Made by a program: the position numbers and the translations under genes. A model generated the notes under the pieces. It worked only from the letters and a program-made list of their open reading frames with translations, was not told the DNA's origin and made no database searches. DNA of 64,000 nt, taken from assembly GCA_963698645.1 (NCBI GenBank), contig CAVORP010000007.1, forward strand, positions 620,001 through 684,000, written 5' to 3'. This stretch comes from Ovoidimarina sp963698645. Lineage in GTDB: Bacteria > Pseudomonadota > Alphaproteobacteria > Rhodobacterales > Rhodobacteraceae. Each line of letters begins with the position of its first letter. Position 1 is the stretch's first letter. Shown piece after piece: positions 8,285 to 17,217 of this stretch.

Positions 8285-9182
8285 ATGACTGAAAAGAAGG
8301 AAAGACGTGCACTTGGGCGTGGCTTGTCTGCGCTCATGGCCGATGTCGCAGTTTCGGATAAGGAGACGGAGACGAAAGCTCTCGGTGCCGACGCGCTAAT
8401 TCCGATCGACAGGATAGCCCCGAACCCGGATCAGCCCCGGCGTCGGTTCGACACGAGCGATCTCGAAGACCTGGCTGAATCCATCCGTGCTCGAGGCATC
8501 ATCCAGCCGCTTGTCGTCCGTAAGGATCCAAGAGAACCGAAGAAATTTCAGATTGTTGCCGGCGAAAGACGCTGGCGTGCCGCCCAGCTTGCTCAGATTC
8601 ACGAAGTACCTGCCGTGATCCGCGACTACGATGATCTTGAGGTCTTGGAAATTGCGATCATCGAAAACATCCAGCGCGCGGATCTGAACCCTATCGAAGA
8701 GGCGGCTGGGTACCGCCAACTTATGGATCGGTTCGGACATACGCAGGAAAAGCTCTCTGGCGCATTGGGAAAGAGCAGAAGCCACATCGCAAACCTGATC
8801 CGACTCCTCGGACTCCCCCCGGCGGTCCAATCTTACGTGATCGACGGTCGCCTATCTGCCGGCCACGCGCGTGCAATCATCACTTCCGAAGATCCGGAGA
8901 CCCTGGCGAACCTTGTCGTTCGAAAGGGCCTTTCGGTTCGTGAGACTGAGCGTCTTGCCAAGGGGAGGCAGGGATAAGGTCGATGTATCGAAGAAGGCCA
9001 CAAAAGATGCAGACACCAGAGCGCTGGAGGCAGATCTGAAGGCGGCACTAAAGATGAAGGTCGCTCTCGATCACAATAGTCGGACCAATGGCGGGAGGCT
9101 TTCGATAGATTATCGGAACATGGACCAGCTTGATGAACTCTGCAAAAAGCTCACAACAGTGACAGAAGTTTCTTTCGACTAG
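8285..9182 (+). CDS. parB: chromosome partitioning protein ParB (one-base frame break)
   Basis: CTPase and parS-binding clamp. It starts MTEKKERRALGRGLSALMAD, the ParA-interacting N-terminus. The CTP-binding boxes PNPDQPRRRFD, GIIQPLVVR and GERRWRAAQ are followed by the EIAIIENIQRADLNPIEEA segment and the helix-turn-helix region (TQEKLSGALGKSRSHIANLI). After ETERLAKG the frame is lost at a run of four G (8962-8965). One G removed gives KGGRDKVDV and the C-terminal dimerisation domain ending VTEVSFD, 298 residues in all. Without the correction the protein would lack its C-terminal dimer domain. The end overlaps hemW by four bases, tail to tail. Confidence 0.93.
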
Positions 9183-10333
9183 GCCATCAGACGAAGGATC
9201 ACCGCGTTCAGGACCGGACGATAATCTTCTGCAACGCGAAGATGAGAGTCGGACTGAATGAGGATGCCCTCATTAATTAATGTATTGATATTATTCGATA
9301 AAATGTCTTCTGGGGCGAGGTGGACCAAAGGCCACTCGAGTCCATCGACAAGTCGCAACCCCATCATGAGGCGTTCCATAATATCGTCTGCAGGATCAAG
9401 CAATTGGCGCGGGTCTTCGCCATTTCCCCAATCCTCGACCCTCTTCAGCCATGCATTTGGAGCCAGCGGAGTTTGCGTCGTGGTGCGTAGGTTATTTAAT
9501 GTGAGGCGTCCATGCGCTCCAGGACCGATCCCGACATAATCACCACCCCTCCAATAGATCAGGTTGTGCCGAGACTCGCTTCCCGGTTTTGCGTGGTTCG
9601 AGATTTCGTATGCCGGTAGACCGGCGGCAGTCATCATTTCTTGGGTGACAAGATACATGTCAGCGCCAAGATCGTCGTTGGGCAAGCCGGCAAGCTTTCC
9701 CCTTCTCGCCCGGTCTCCAAAGGCAGTTCCGGGTTCGATCGTCAGTTGATAGAGCGACAGATGTTCTGGCTCCAGGTCAAGGGCCAGACGGAGTTCGGCC
9801 TGCCATGATTCCAAGGTTTGATGCTGGCGGGCGTAGATGAGATCAAAGCTGACCCTGTCAAATACGTTCCGGGCAATTTCAAGCGCGGCGAGCGCTTCTT
9901 GAGACGAATGAAGTCGGCCCAGACGCTTGAGGTCGCGATCGTCGAGGGCCTGAACGCCGACCGATACACGATCAACACCGCTGTCGCGGTAACCCTGAAA
10001 GCGCCCCGCCTCGATCGAGGTCGGATTTGCTTCAAGTGTGACTTCCAAAGAATTTGACATGATCCAGGCTTTGCGGACTGACTCCATGATGCGACCAACA
10101 GTATCCGGGTGCATCAAGCTGGGAGTTCCGCCGCCGAAGAAGACCGACGAAAGCATCCGTCCCCGTGTTTCTTCTGCCGCGCGTTCGATTTCGGAAACGA
10201 ATGCGCGCGCCCAGTGGTCCTGATCGACACTCGAGACGACATGGCTGTTGAAATCGCAATAGGGACATTTGGCCGAACAGAATGGCCAATGAAGATAGAG
10301 ACCAAAGCCAGCGGATTGCCAGTTCTCAGGCAA
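9179..10333 (-). CDS. hemW: radical SAM family haem chaperone HemW
   Basis: HemN-like radical SAM protein, now regarded as a haem chaperone rather than an oxygen-independent coproporphyrinogen oxidase. The 384-residue product has the 4Fe-4S motif CSAKCPYCDF (residues about 20-29), FFGGGTPSL, the EANPTS strand, GVDRVSVGVQALDD and the HemW C-terminal domain with HNLIYWRGGDYVGIGPGAHG. It forms the last gene of an rph-rdgB-hemW run with overlapping ends (8 bases with rdgB). Spacing of the three Cys (C-x3-C-x2-C) is intact. Confidence 0.94.
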   Translation of the reverse strand: MPENWQSAGFGLYLHWPFCSAKCPYCDFNSHVVSSVDQDHWARAFVSEIERAAEETRGRMLSSVFFGGGTPSLMHPDTVGRIMESVRKAWIMSNSLEVTLEANPTSIEAGRFQGYRDSGVDRVSVGVQALDDRDLKRLGRLHSSQEALAALEIARNVFDRVSFDLIYARQHQTLESWQAELRLALDLEPEHLSLYQLTIEPGTAFGDRARRGKLAGLPNDDLGADMYLVTQEMMTAAGLPAYEISNHAKPGSESRHNLIYWRGGDYVGIGPGAHGRLTLNNLRTTTQTPLAPNAWLKRVEDWGNGEDPRQLLDPADDIMERLMMGLRLVDGLEWPLVHLAPEDILSNNINTLINEGILIQSDSHLRVAEDYRPVLNAVILRLMA

Positions 10334-10937
10334 AGTAGGCCTTCATGAACTTTTCAAAAGCTTTCGCACGATGGGAGATCGCGTGCTTTCGTACAGGGTC
10401 CATCTCGCCGAATGTTTCCGTCTGGCCTGTGGGGACAAACATCGGGTCGAAGCCAAAACCTTGGTCGCCACGTATCGGCCAGGTGAGAGTGCCTTTGACG
10501 AAACCCTCGAACAGCGCATCCTCGCCATTTGGCCAAGCAAGGCAGAGCGTGCAACAGAACTGGGCCAAGCGCGGTTCTGGAGCGTTCCGTTCTTCGAGTT
10601 TCGTCCAGACGGAGTTCATCGCCATGTCAAAATCCCGCCCGGTGGGTGTCTCGGCCCAATCGGCCGTGTAGACGCCGGGATCCCCGCCGAGTGCGTCGAC
10701 CATCAACCCACTATCATCCGAAAGAGAGGGAAGACCCGACGCATTGGCTGCGGAATGGGCCTTAATTCGGGCATTACCGGCAAAGGTGTCTTCGGTCTCG
10801 GCGGGCTCGGGAAGACCGAGAGATTTCGCAGAGAGAACGTTGACGCCGAAAGGCTTCAGTAGGGTGCTGATCTCAGACACTTTGCCGGCGTTGTGCGATG
10901 CTACGACAAGGCCATCTGGGAATAGCCTCTCGTTCAT
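10326..10937 (-). CDS. rdgB: XTP/dITP diphosphatase RdgB (Ham1)
   Basis: Removes inosine and xanthosine triphosphates from the nucleotide pool. The 203-residue protein carries the family marks: N-terminal LVVASHNAGKVSEI, ETEDTFAGNARIKA, SDDSGLMVDALGG, GFGFDPMFVP and the C-terminal SHRAKAFEK. Its ATG overlaps the rph stop by four bases (10934-10937) and its end overlaps hemW, so the three are likely co-transcribed. Confidence 0.95.
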   Translation of the reverse strand: MNERLFPDGLVVASHNAGKVSEISTLLKPFGVNVLSAKSLGLPEPAETEDTFAGNARIKAHSAANASGLPSLSDDSGLMVDALGGDPGVYTADWAETPTGRDFDMAMNSVWTKLEERNAPEPRLAQFCCTLCLAWPNGEDALFEGFVKGTLTWPIRGDQGFGFDPMFVPTGQTETFGEMDPVRKHAISHRAKAFEKFMKAYFA

Positions 10938-11644
10938 GCCGTTGCGGCCCTCTGGGCCTCCACAAGCGCCTTTGACCCCAGGTCAGCAAGCTCGAGAAGC
11001 TGCTGCATCTGATCACGGGAAAAGGTCGAGCCTTCTGCTGACATCTGAACTTCCACCATCTGTCCCGAACCAGTGACAACAAAGTTACCGTCAACGCCCG
11101 CTTCGCTGTCTTCGGGGTAGTCCAGGTCGAGGATGGGCTGCCCTGCATAGATCCCACAGGATACTGCAGCGACATGTTCAGTGATCGGGTCGGAAATGAT
11201 GTCACCTGCTTTTAGGAGCTTATTGACGGCAAGCCGGAGGGCAACCCAACCGCCGGTAATGGAAGCACAGCGCGTACCTCCATCAGCCTGGATCACATCG
11301 CAATCCACGGTGATCTGGCGCTCGCCAAGGGCAACACGATCAATTCCCGCGCGCAGCGATCTCCCGATAAGCCTTTGAATTTCTTGCGTCCTTCCGGATT
11401 GACCGTTCTTTGCTTCTCGGCGCATTCGCGTATGTGTTGCCCGCGGCAGCATTCCATATTCCGCAGTTACCCACCCAAGTCCGCTATTCTTCAAGAACGG
11501 CGGAACCCTTTCATCAACACTTGCGGTACACAGCACATGCGTGTCTCCACATCGGATCAGGCATGACCCTTCTGCGTGTCGCGTGATGCCCACCTCGATA
11601 GAGACGGGGCGCATTTCGTTTATCTGACGGCCTGAGGGTCGCAT
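10934..11644 (-). CDS. rph: ribonuclease PH
   Basis: Phosphorolytic 3'-5' exoribonuclease that trims tRNA 3' ends. The start at 11644 (MRPSGRQINEMRPVSIEVG) gives 236 residues, matching the family; the frame is open further upstream without family similarity. Conserved stretches include GITRHAEGSCLIRCGDTHVL, TAEYGMLPRATHTRMRREA, QEIQRLIGRSLRAGID, DCDVIQADGGTR and DGNFVVTGSG. It is divergent from hrcA across about 110 bases. Confidence 0.95.
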   Translation of the reverse strand: MRPSGRQINEMRPVSIEVGITRHAEGSCLIRCGDTHVLCTASVDERVPPFLKNSGLGWVTAEYGMLPRATHTRMRREAKNGQSGRTQEIQRLIGRSLRAGIDRVALGERQITVDCDVIQADGGTRCASITGGWVALRLAVNKLLKAGDIISDPITEHVAAVSCGIYAGQPILDLDYPEDSEAGVDGNFVVTGSGQMVEVQMSAEGSTFSRDQMQQLLELADLGSKALVEAQRAATA

Positions 11645-11707
11645 GCTATATCCTAGTGTTTGGAATGACGTCTGATACCTGTGCGCCCGATCACGATGCA
11701 AGCCCGA

Positions 11708-11736
11708 TTGACGAAGTCGCATCCCTGCACTTAATA
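11708..11736 (+). promoter_or_regulatory. candidate hrcA promoter
   Basis: TTGACG (11708-11713), a 17-base spacer and TTAATA (11731-11736) lie just before hrcA at 11754. No CIRCE inverted repeat (TTAGCACTC-N9-GAGTGCTAA) is seen between rph and hrcA, so HrcA self-repression through CIRCE is not supported here. Confidence 0.35.
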
Positions 11737-11753
11737 CCGTTGGTCAGTTTTGG

Positions 11754-12827
11754 ATGGATATGTCGAACAGATCAAAACTTCTCGACGAAATGAACGACCG
11801 GAGCCGGGAGGTATTTCGGCGGGTTGTCGAAGGCTATCTTTTGTCTGGAGATCCGGTTGGATCACGCACACTTACCAGAGAAATGTCAGAAAAGGTAAGC
11901 GCTGCGACTATCCGAAATGTTATGCAGGATCTCGAGCATATGGGGCTTCTTGACAGCCCGCATGTATCTGCTGGGCGCATACCCACCCAAAGCGGCCTGC
12001 GCATGTTCGTGGACGGATTCCTCGAAATTCGTGGGCTCGACGATGGGGATCGTCTCCGGATCGACGCAACGCTTGGGTCCAACGAAGGTGATGTCGCTAC
12101 GGTTCTGGACAGGATAGGATCTGCTCTCTCCGGAGTGACACAAGGTGCAAGTCTCGTTCTGTCGCCAAAGCATGAAGCGCCAATTCGCCATATCGAGTTT
12201 GTGAGCCTTGCCCGCGATCGCGCGCTCGTGGTTCTCGTGTTTGACGATGGACATGTGGAGAATCGTGTCTTTACGCCCCCTTTGGGTCAGACACCCTCGT
12301 CCATGCGAGAGGCAGCGAATTTCTTTAATGCGATGGCTGAAGGCCGGACGCTTTCCGAGCTGCGGAGAACAATCTCGAGCGAAATCGCCAAACGCCGGCA
12401 AGAGCTCGATGGACTCGCGCGGACTATGGTCGAAAGCGGTCTGGCAATTTGGGAGAATGAAGGGGAGCCTACGGAGCGCCTGATCGTCCGTGGGCGGGCA
12501 AACCTGATCGACGGGCACGGAACCGACGAAGACGTGGAGCGCATTCGGACACTATTCGACGATCTGGAGCGGAAACGCGATATCGCCGAGTTTCTCGAGT
12601 TGACGGAACATGGCGAAGGCGTTCGGATATTCATTGGATCCGAGAACAAGCTTTTTTCACTTTCCGGTTCCTCTTTGGTGGTCTCTCCCTATATGAACGC
12701 TGATCGCAAAGTGATTGGCGCGGTCGGTGTAATAGGACCCACCAGATTGAACTACGGGCGTATCGTTCCGATCGTCGACTACACGGCGCAGCTTGTGGGC
12801 AGGCTTCTGTCCGAACGAGGCAAATGA
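11754..12827 (+). CDS. hrcA: heat-inducible transcription repressor HrcA
   Basis: Repressor of groESL-type heat-shock genes through CIRCE elements. ATG 11754 (or the in-frame ATG 11760) gives about 357 residues. The N-terminal winged helix includes REVFRRVVEGYLLSGDPVGS, SAATIRNVMQDLEHMGLLDS and HVSAGRIPTQSGLRMFVDGF, all diagnostic. A GAF-like middle and the C-terminal YGRIVPIVDYTAQLVGRLLS end complete the protein. It is followed 7 bases later by grpE, the usual alphaproteobacterial pair. Confidence 0.96.
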   Translation: MDMSNRSKLLDEMNDRSREVFRRVVEGYLLSGDPVGSRTLTREMSEKVSAATIRNVMQDLEHMGLLDSPHVSAGRIPTQSGLRMFVDGFLEIRGLDDGDRLRIDATLGSNEGDVATVLDRIGSALSGVTQGASLVLSPKHEAPIRHIEFVSLARDRALVVLVFDDGHVENRVFTPPLGQTPSSMREAANFFNAMAEGRTLSELRRTISSEIAKRRQELDGLARTMVESGLAIWENEGEPTERLIVRGRANLIDGHGTDEDVERIRTLFDDLERKRDIAEFLELTEHGEGVRIFIGSENKLFSLSGSSLVVSPYMNADRKVIGAVGVIGPTRLNYGRIVPIVDYTAQLVGRLLSERGK

Positions 12828-12834
12828 GTAGACT

Positions 12835-13410
12835 ATGACCAAACCGGAAAAACATCAGGAAATCGATCAGGTGGCGACACAAGAGACAGCGGCTGAAGAC
12901 GAAGCCCATATCGACGTGATGGATGAAGATGGATCGTTCGAAGCGGAGTTGGAGCTTCTTCGTGCCGAGCGGGATGATATGCGAGATCGCTTCATGCGGG
13001 CACTTGCGGATGCGGAAAATGCCCGGAAGCGAGGAGAGCGAGACAGAAGAGAGGCCGAGCAATACGGCGGATCGAAACTCGCCCGCGATATGCTACCCGT
13101 TTACGACAATCTTCGACGTGCGCTCGAGGCCGCCAACGAGACCCAACGCGATCAAGACAAAGCGCTTCTTGACGGAGTAGAGCTCACCATGCGGGAGCTT
13201 GTGAACGTGTTCAAAAAGCATGGAATAGAGCCTATTGAACCTGCTGTCGGAGAGACGTTCGACCCGCAAACGCATCAGGCGATGTTCGAGGCGCCGGTAC
13301 CGGGAACCAAGGCAGGCGAAATTATCCAGGTCATGACAACAGGTTTCATGTTGCACGACCGGCTCTTGCGGCCCGCCCAAGTTGGCGTAAGCTCTTCCTC
13401 GGCGTCATGA
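12835..13410 (+). CDS. grpE: nucleotide exchange factor GrpE
   Basis: DnaK co-chaperone that exchanges ADP for ATP. The 191-residue product has an acidic N-terminus, a long coiled coil (about residues 35-90: ELELLRAERDDMRDRFMRAL, ADAENARKRGERDRREAEQY) and the C-terminal beta domain with the signature around QTHQAMFEAPVPGTKAGEII and GFMLHDRLLRPAQVGVS. It sits in an operon with hrcA. A short CCCC/GGGG hairpin near 13442-13454 follows but lacks a clear T-run. Confidence 0.95.
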   Translation: MTKPEKHQEIDQVATQETAAEDEAHIDVMDEDGSFEAELELLRAERDDMRDRFMRALADAENARKRGERDRREAEQYGGSKLARDMLPVYDNLRRALEAANETQRDQDKALLDGVELTMRELVNVFKKHGIEPIEPAVGETFDPQTHQAMFEAPVPGTKAGEIIQVMTTGFMLHDRLLRPAQVGVSSSSAS

Positions 13411-13576
13411 CGCCCGAATCTGAGTATGTAGGGCGCAAATTCCCCGTGAAGGGGTTTCATATTCCCTCATTCTGGCGCTATATTCTGCATCGACTATCAC
13501 CCTTGCTCAATGTTTTCTGGACCAGAGAAGTCCGGCGGTGGTTTGAGGCAGTGACAGCTGGAGGCTGCAGTACCCG

Positions 13577-14104
13577 ATGACGAAGGCAGGCATTTACGGT
13601 CTCTTTATGGCCATCCTTGTTTCGACCCTAACGGCGGCTTCCGCACAGGAGTCGTCTAACCGCGTTGCGGCAAAGTCAGATTGGTCGGTTTTTGTCGAAC
13701 AGAATCCGACGGAGTGCTGGATCGTGTCCGCACCCAAGGAAAGCGTCAATATGCGTGACGGACGCGTCGTCGCCGTGCGTCGAGGTGATATCCTCTTGTT
13801 CGTAACGCATAGGCCTTCCGACAATATCCATGGCGAGGTTTCGTTTACAGGCGGCTATCCGTTCGCAAGCGGATCCACGGTTACGCTGGAAGTTGGCGGC
13901 ACTACCTATGAGCTTTTTACCGATGGCGAATGGGCATGGCCCGCAACGACCGGGGACGATGCCAAGATCACAACCTCGATGAAGCGTGGATCAGAAGCTG
14001 TGCTTACGGCGCGCTCGGCTCGCGGCACGGTCACAAAGGACACGTTCTCTCTGTTAGGCGTGACTGCGGCTCTCGAAGAAGCAGAGAGTCGGTGCAGCGG
14101 CTGA
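13577..14104 (+). CDS. IalB-like (invasion associated locus B) secreted protein
   Basis: A 175-residue protein with a clear signal peptide (MTKAGIYGLFMAILVSTLTA, cleavage probably after ASA). The mature part fits the invasion-associated locus B family of alphaproteobacteria: SDWSVFVEQNPTECWIVSAP, then a beta-rich segment (GEVSFTGGYPFASGS) and FSLLGVTAALEEAESRC, with paired Cys. Function is not established in free-living members; it probably acts in the periplasm. It stands alone between grpE and rlmN. Confidence 0.8.
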   Translation: MTKAGIYGLFMAILVSTLTAASAQESSNRVAAKSDWSVFVEQNPTECWIVSAPKESVNMRDGRVVAVRRGDILLFVTHRPSDNIHGEVSFTGGYPFASGSTVTLEVGGTTYELFTDGEWAWPATTGDDAKITTSMKRGSEAVLTARSARGTVTKDTFSLLGVTAALEEAESRCSG

Positions 14105-14165
14105 CGCAGACTGTTTCAATATCTTGAAAAACCCTATATCAGGCCCGGATTATTCCGAGGCTGAC

Positions 14166-15350
14166 ATGACCGTAACTGCTCCCATCACTCAGGACGTCCT
14201 GACCATTCCGCGAAAGCTCGAGGAAGGGCCCGTCAATCTTGTCGGCCTTACTCGTGCGCAGCTACAGGAAACACTGATCGCAGCGGGTACGCCCGAACGT
14301 CAGGCGAAGATGCGAACCGGCCAGATCTGGCAATGGATCTATCAGAAGGGCGTTCGGTCTTTCGACGAGATGACGAACCTGGCGAAACCCTATCGGCTTG
14401 AACTGGCCGAGAAATTTGTGATCGAGATTCCCAAGGTTGTCTTGCGTCAGGTTTCCGATGATGGGACGCGAAAGTATCTGGTCCGGATTGCGGGCGGCCA
14501 TGAAGTTGAAACCGTATATATTCCCGAGGACGGTCGCGGGACGCTTTGTATCAGTTCGCAGGTTGGCTGCACGCTCACCTGTTCTTTTTGCCATACAGGA
14601 ACGCAACGGCTTGTCCGCAACTTAACCGCCGCGGAAATCATCGGTCAGGTTATGATTGCCCGAGACGACCTTGGCGAATGGCCGGAACCCGGGCGCGCGC
14701 CCAAGGACGAGACGCGGCTGTTGTCGAACATTGTTTTGATGGGGATGGGAGAGCCTCTCTACAACTTTGAGGCCGTTCGCGATGCAATGAAGATCGCGAT
14801 GGATGGAGAGGGAATATCTCTCAGCCGCAGGCGGATAACGCTTTCAACAAGTGGCGTCGTTCCCGAGATTGCGCGGACCGCCGAAGAGATCGGGTGCCTT
14901 CTGGCCGTTTCGTTTCATGCGACCACGGACGCGGTTCGGGACAATCTGGTTCCGATCAACAAGAAGTGGAACATTGCTACATTGCTCGACGCGCTTCGGG
15001 CGTACCCAAAACTTTCCAATTCCGAGCGCATCACCTTCGAATATGTAATGTTGAAGGATGTGAATGACAGCGATGAAGATGCGCGACGCCTCATCAAGCT
15101 GATCTCGGGGATTCCTGCAAAGATCAATCTCATACCATTCAACGAGTGGCCCGGTGCGCCCTATCAGAGGTCGGATTGGAGCCGGATCAAGTCCTTTGCC
15201 GATATCATCTACAAGGCGGGATATGCGTCACCCATTCGTACACCCCGCGGCGAAGATATCATGGCGGCATGTGGTCAGCTGAAGTCCGAAAGCGAGCGCG
15301 TGCGCAAGACACGCAAGGCAACGCCCTCCGAAAAGGTCGAATTGCGCTAG
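14166..15350 (+). CDS. rlmN: 23S rRNA/tRNA m2A methyltransferase RlmN
   Basis: Radical SAM enzyme that makes m2A2503 in 23S rRNA and m2A37 in some tRNAs. ATG 14166 gives 394 residues; an upstream in-frame start at 14124 adds non-conserved residues. The Fe-S motif is CTLTCSFCHTG, followed by LVRNLTAAEIIGQ and VLMGMGEPLYNFEAV. The SAM-binding strands (ITLSTSGVVPEI, LAVSFHAT) come next, and the C-terminal region GYASPIRTPRGEDIMAACGQ carries the second catalytic Cys. It is intact. Confidence 0.96.
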   Translation: MTVTAPITQDVLTIPRKLEEGPVNLVGLTRAQLQETLIAAGTPERQAKMRTGQIWQWIYQKGVRSFDEMTNLAKPYRLELAEKFVIEIPKVVLRQVSDDGTRKYLVRIAGGHEVETVYIPEDGRGTLCISSQVGCTLTCSFCHTGTQRLVRNLTAAEIIGQVMIARDDLGEWPEPGRAPKDETRLLSNIVLMGMGEPLYNFEAVRDAMKIAMDGEGISLSRRRITLSTSGVVPEIARTAEEIGCLLAVSFHATTDAVRDNLVPINKKWNIATLLDALRAYPKLSNSERITFEYVMLKDVNDSDEDARRLIKLISGIPAKINLIPFNEWPGAPYQRSDWSRIKSFADIIYKAGYASPIRTPRGEDIMAACGQLKSESERVRKTRKATPSEKVELR

Positions 15351-15394
15351 CTCCTGACATTCTCTGCGAGGGCCTTTGGGCCCACCTTTTCCCC

Positions 15395-16240
15395 TCAACG
15401 TCCCGGAATGTGACCGCGCTTCTGGCCGGCATTGGGCCAGTTGTCGATAGCATCGACAGCCTCGTCCGCGGTTTCCACAAACCGAAACAGTGAAAGGTCT
15501 TCTTCTGAAATCGTACCGGCATCCGAAAGTGCGTCCCAATTGACGACGGACTTCCAGAAATCCTTTCCGAACAGAAGGATTGGGATCTGCTCCATGCGGC
15601 CGGTCTGAACGAGGGTCAGCGTTTCGAAGAGTTCATCCAGCGTTCCGAAGCCGCCCGGAAAGACGACGACGGCGCGAGCGCGCATCAGGAAGTGCATCTT
15701 GCGGATGCCGAAGTAGTGGAAATTGAAACACAGCTCGGGCGTGACAAATTCGTTCGGAGCCTGCTCGTGCGGAAGAACGATATTCAAGCCGATCGAAACC
15801 CCCCCGGCTTCGAATGCGCCTCGGCTTCCGGCCTCCATCACGCCCGGTCCACCACCGGTGACGATTACATCCGAACGATGACCATTTGATTTGCTCCGCT
15901 CCGTCATGATCCGCGAAAAAACCCGCGCCTCCTCGTAGTATCGAGAAAGATCCGCAAGGGTCTTCGTACGCGCCGATCCGCGCTTCTCGGGGGAAGGGAT
16001 TCTGGCGCCACCAAAAAGAACAATCGTCGAATCGACACCAAACTCGCTCATCAACATCTCGGGCTTGAGCAGCTCGAGCTGAAGACGAACGGGGCGCAGC
16101 TCGTCGCGGCAGAGGAAATCCGGATCGTCGAAAGCAAGCCGATAGGCTGGAGCCTGTGTTTGGGGTGTATCCGGAATGCCCTGAGTGGATTCGATGTCTT
16201 GATGTGCGTCGCGGAAAGGCCGCTTCCGATCGTCTTTCAC
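15395..16240 (-). CDS. LOG-family protein (TIGR00730), putative nucleotide phosphoribohydrolase
   Basis: LOG-type proteins cleave N6-modified or plain AMP to base and ribose 5-phosphate; cytokinin activation is known in some, the bacterial role is often unknown. The motifs GGGPGVMEAGSRGAFEAGG and PGGFGTLDELFE are diagnostic. I place the start at GTG 16240 (MKDDRKRPFRDAHQ), preceded by GGGAG; an ATG at 16282 is also in frame, and ones further up would run into dapD on the opposite strand. The product is 281 residues. It is divergent from dapD. Confidence 0.85.
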   Translation of the reverse strand: MKDDRKRPFRDAHQDIESTQGIPDTPQTQAPAYRLAFDDPDFLCRDELRPVRLQLELLKPEMLMSEFGVDSTIVLFGGARIPSPEKRGSARTKTLADLSRYYEEARVFSRIMTERSKSNGHRSDVIVTGGGPGVMEAGSRGAFEAGGVSIGLNIVLPHEQAPNEFVTPELCFNFHYFGIRKMHFLMRARAVVVFPGGFGTLDELFETLTLVQTGRMEQIPILLFGKDFWKSVVNWDALSDAGTISEEDLSLFRFVETADEAVDAIDNWPNAGQKRGHIPGR

Positions 16241-16328
16241 TGCAGGCTCCCTGTTGCGTTGCGTGGGGGGTCGCAACCGCATATAGCCTCCGCCTAAGCG
16301 AAGCCAGCCACGAATTTGAGGAAATCCG

Positions 16329-17156
16329 ATGTCGAATGCCGCACTTGAAACTTCAATCGAAGCCGCATGGGAAAACCGAGACAGCATCACCCCGCAGACC
16401 GTCGGAGAGACCCGGGATGCTATTGAAACGACGCTTTCGGACCTTGATTGCGGAAAGCTTCGCGTTGCGGAGAAGCAGGACGATGGTTCTTGGCACGTCA
16501 ACCAATGGGCAAAAAAGGCGGTTCTTCTGGGTTTCCGACTTCAGGACATGGAGCAGCAGCCCGGCGGCCCCCAAGGGGGAACATGGTGGGACAAGGTCGA
16601 TTCCAAATTCAAAGGATGGGGGGATAATCAATGGAAAGCCGCCGGTTTCCGCGCTGTTCCCAATTGCATCGTGCGCAGGTCTGCCTATGTCGCGCCGGGC
16701 GTCGTATTGATGCCATCGTTCATCAATCTTGGGGCCTATGTCGACACGGGAACCATGGTTGATACCTGGGCAACGGTCGGATCCTGTGCCCAGATCGGGA
16801 AGAATGTCCACTTGTCCGGCGGCGTGGGCATTGGCGGAGTTCTTGAGCCGATGCAGGCCGGGCCGACGATCATCGAAGACAACTGCTTTATCGGCGCGCG
16901 TTCAGAAGTCGTAGAGGGCGTTATTGTCAGGGAGGGGTCGGTTCTGGGAATGGGTGTCTTCATCGGCCAGTCGACCAAAATCGTCGATCGGGCCACCGGA
17001 GAGATTATGTATGGGGAAGTGCCTCCCTATTCTGTTGTAGTGGCAGGCTCGATGCCATCTTCGAACGGAGTTCATCTCTATTGCGCCGTAATTGTAAAGC
17101 GAGTCGACGAAAGAACGCGATCAAAGACGGGTATCAACGATCTGCTTCGCGATTAA
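16329..17156 (+). CDS. dapD: tetrahydrodipicolinate N-succinyltransferase DapD
   Basis: Transfers succinate from succinyl-CoA to tetrahydrodipicolinate in the lysine/diaminopimelate pathway. The 275-residue protein has an N-terminal helical domain and then the left-handed beta-helix with hexapeptide repeats (about 110-230: VLMPSFINLGAYVDTGTMVD, WATVGSCAQIGKNVHLSGGV, GGVLEPMQAGPTIIEDNCFI). It opens a run dapD, two unknown genes, dapE, with dapE acting two steps later on the succinylated product. Confidence 0.96.
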   Translation: MSNAALETSIEAAWENRDSITPQTVGETRDAIETTLSDLDCGKLRVAEKQDDGSWHVNQWAKKAVLLGFRLQDMEQQPGGPQGGTWWDKVDSKFKGWGDNQWKAAGFRAVPNCIVRRSAYVAPGVVLMPSFINLGAYVDTGTMVDTWATVGSCAQIGKNVHLSGGVGIGGVLEPMQAGPTIIEDNCFIGARSEVVEGVIVREGSVLGMGVFIGQSTKIVDRATGEIMYGEVPPYSVVVAGSMPSSNGVHLYCAVIVKRVDERTRSKTGINDLLRD

Positions 17157-17217
17157 GGAAACACAGCGTTTCCTCAAACTGGCTGATCGGCCCGTCTATT
17201 GCCGTGGTCCCGCCGGA

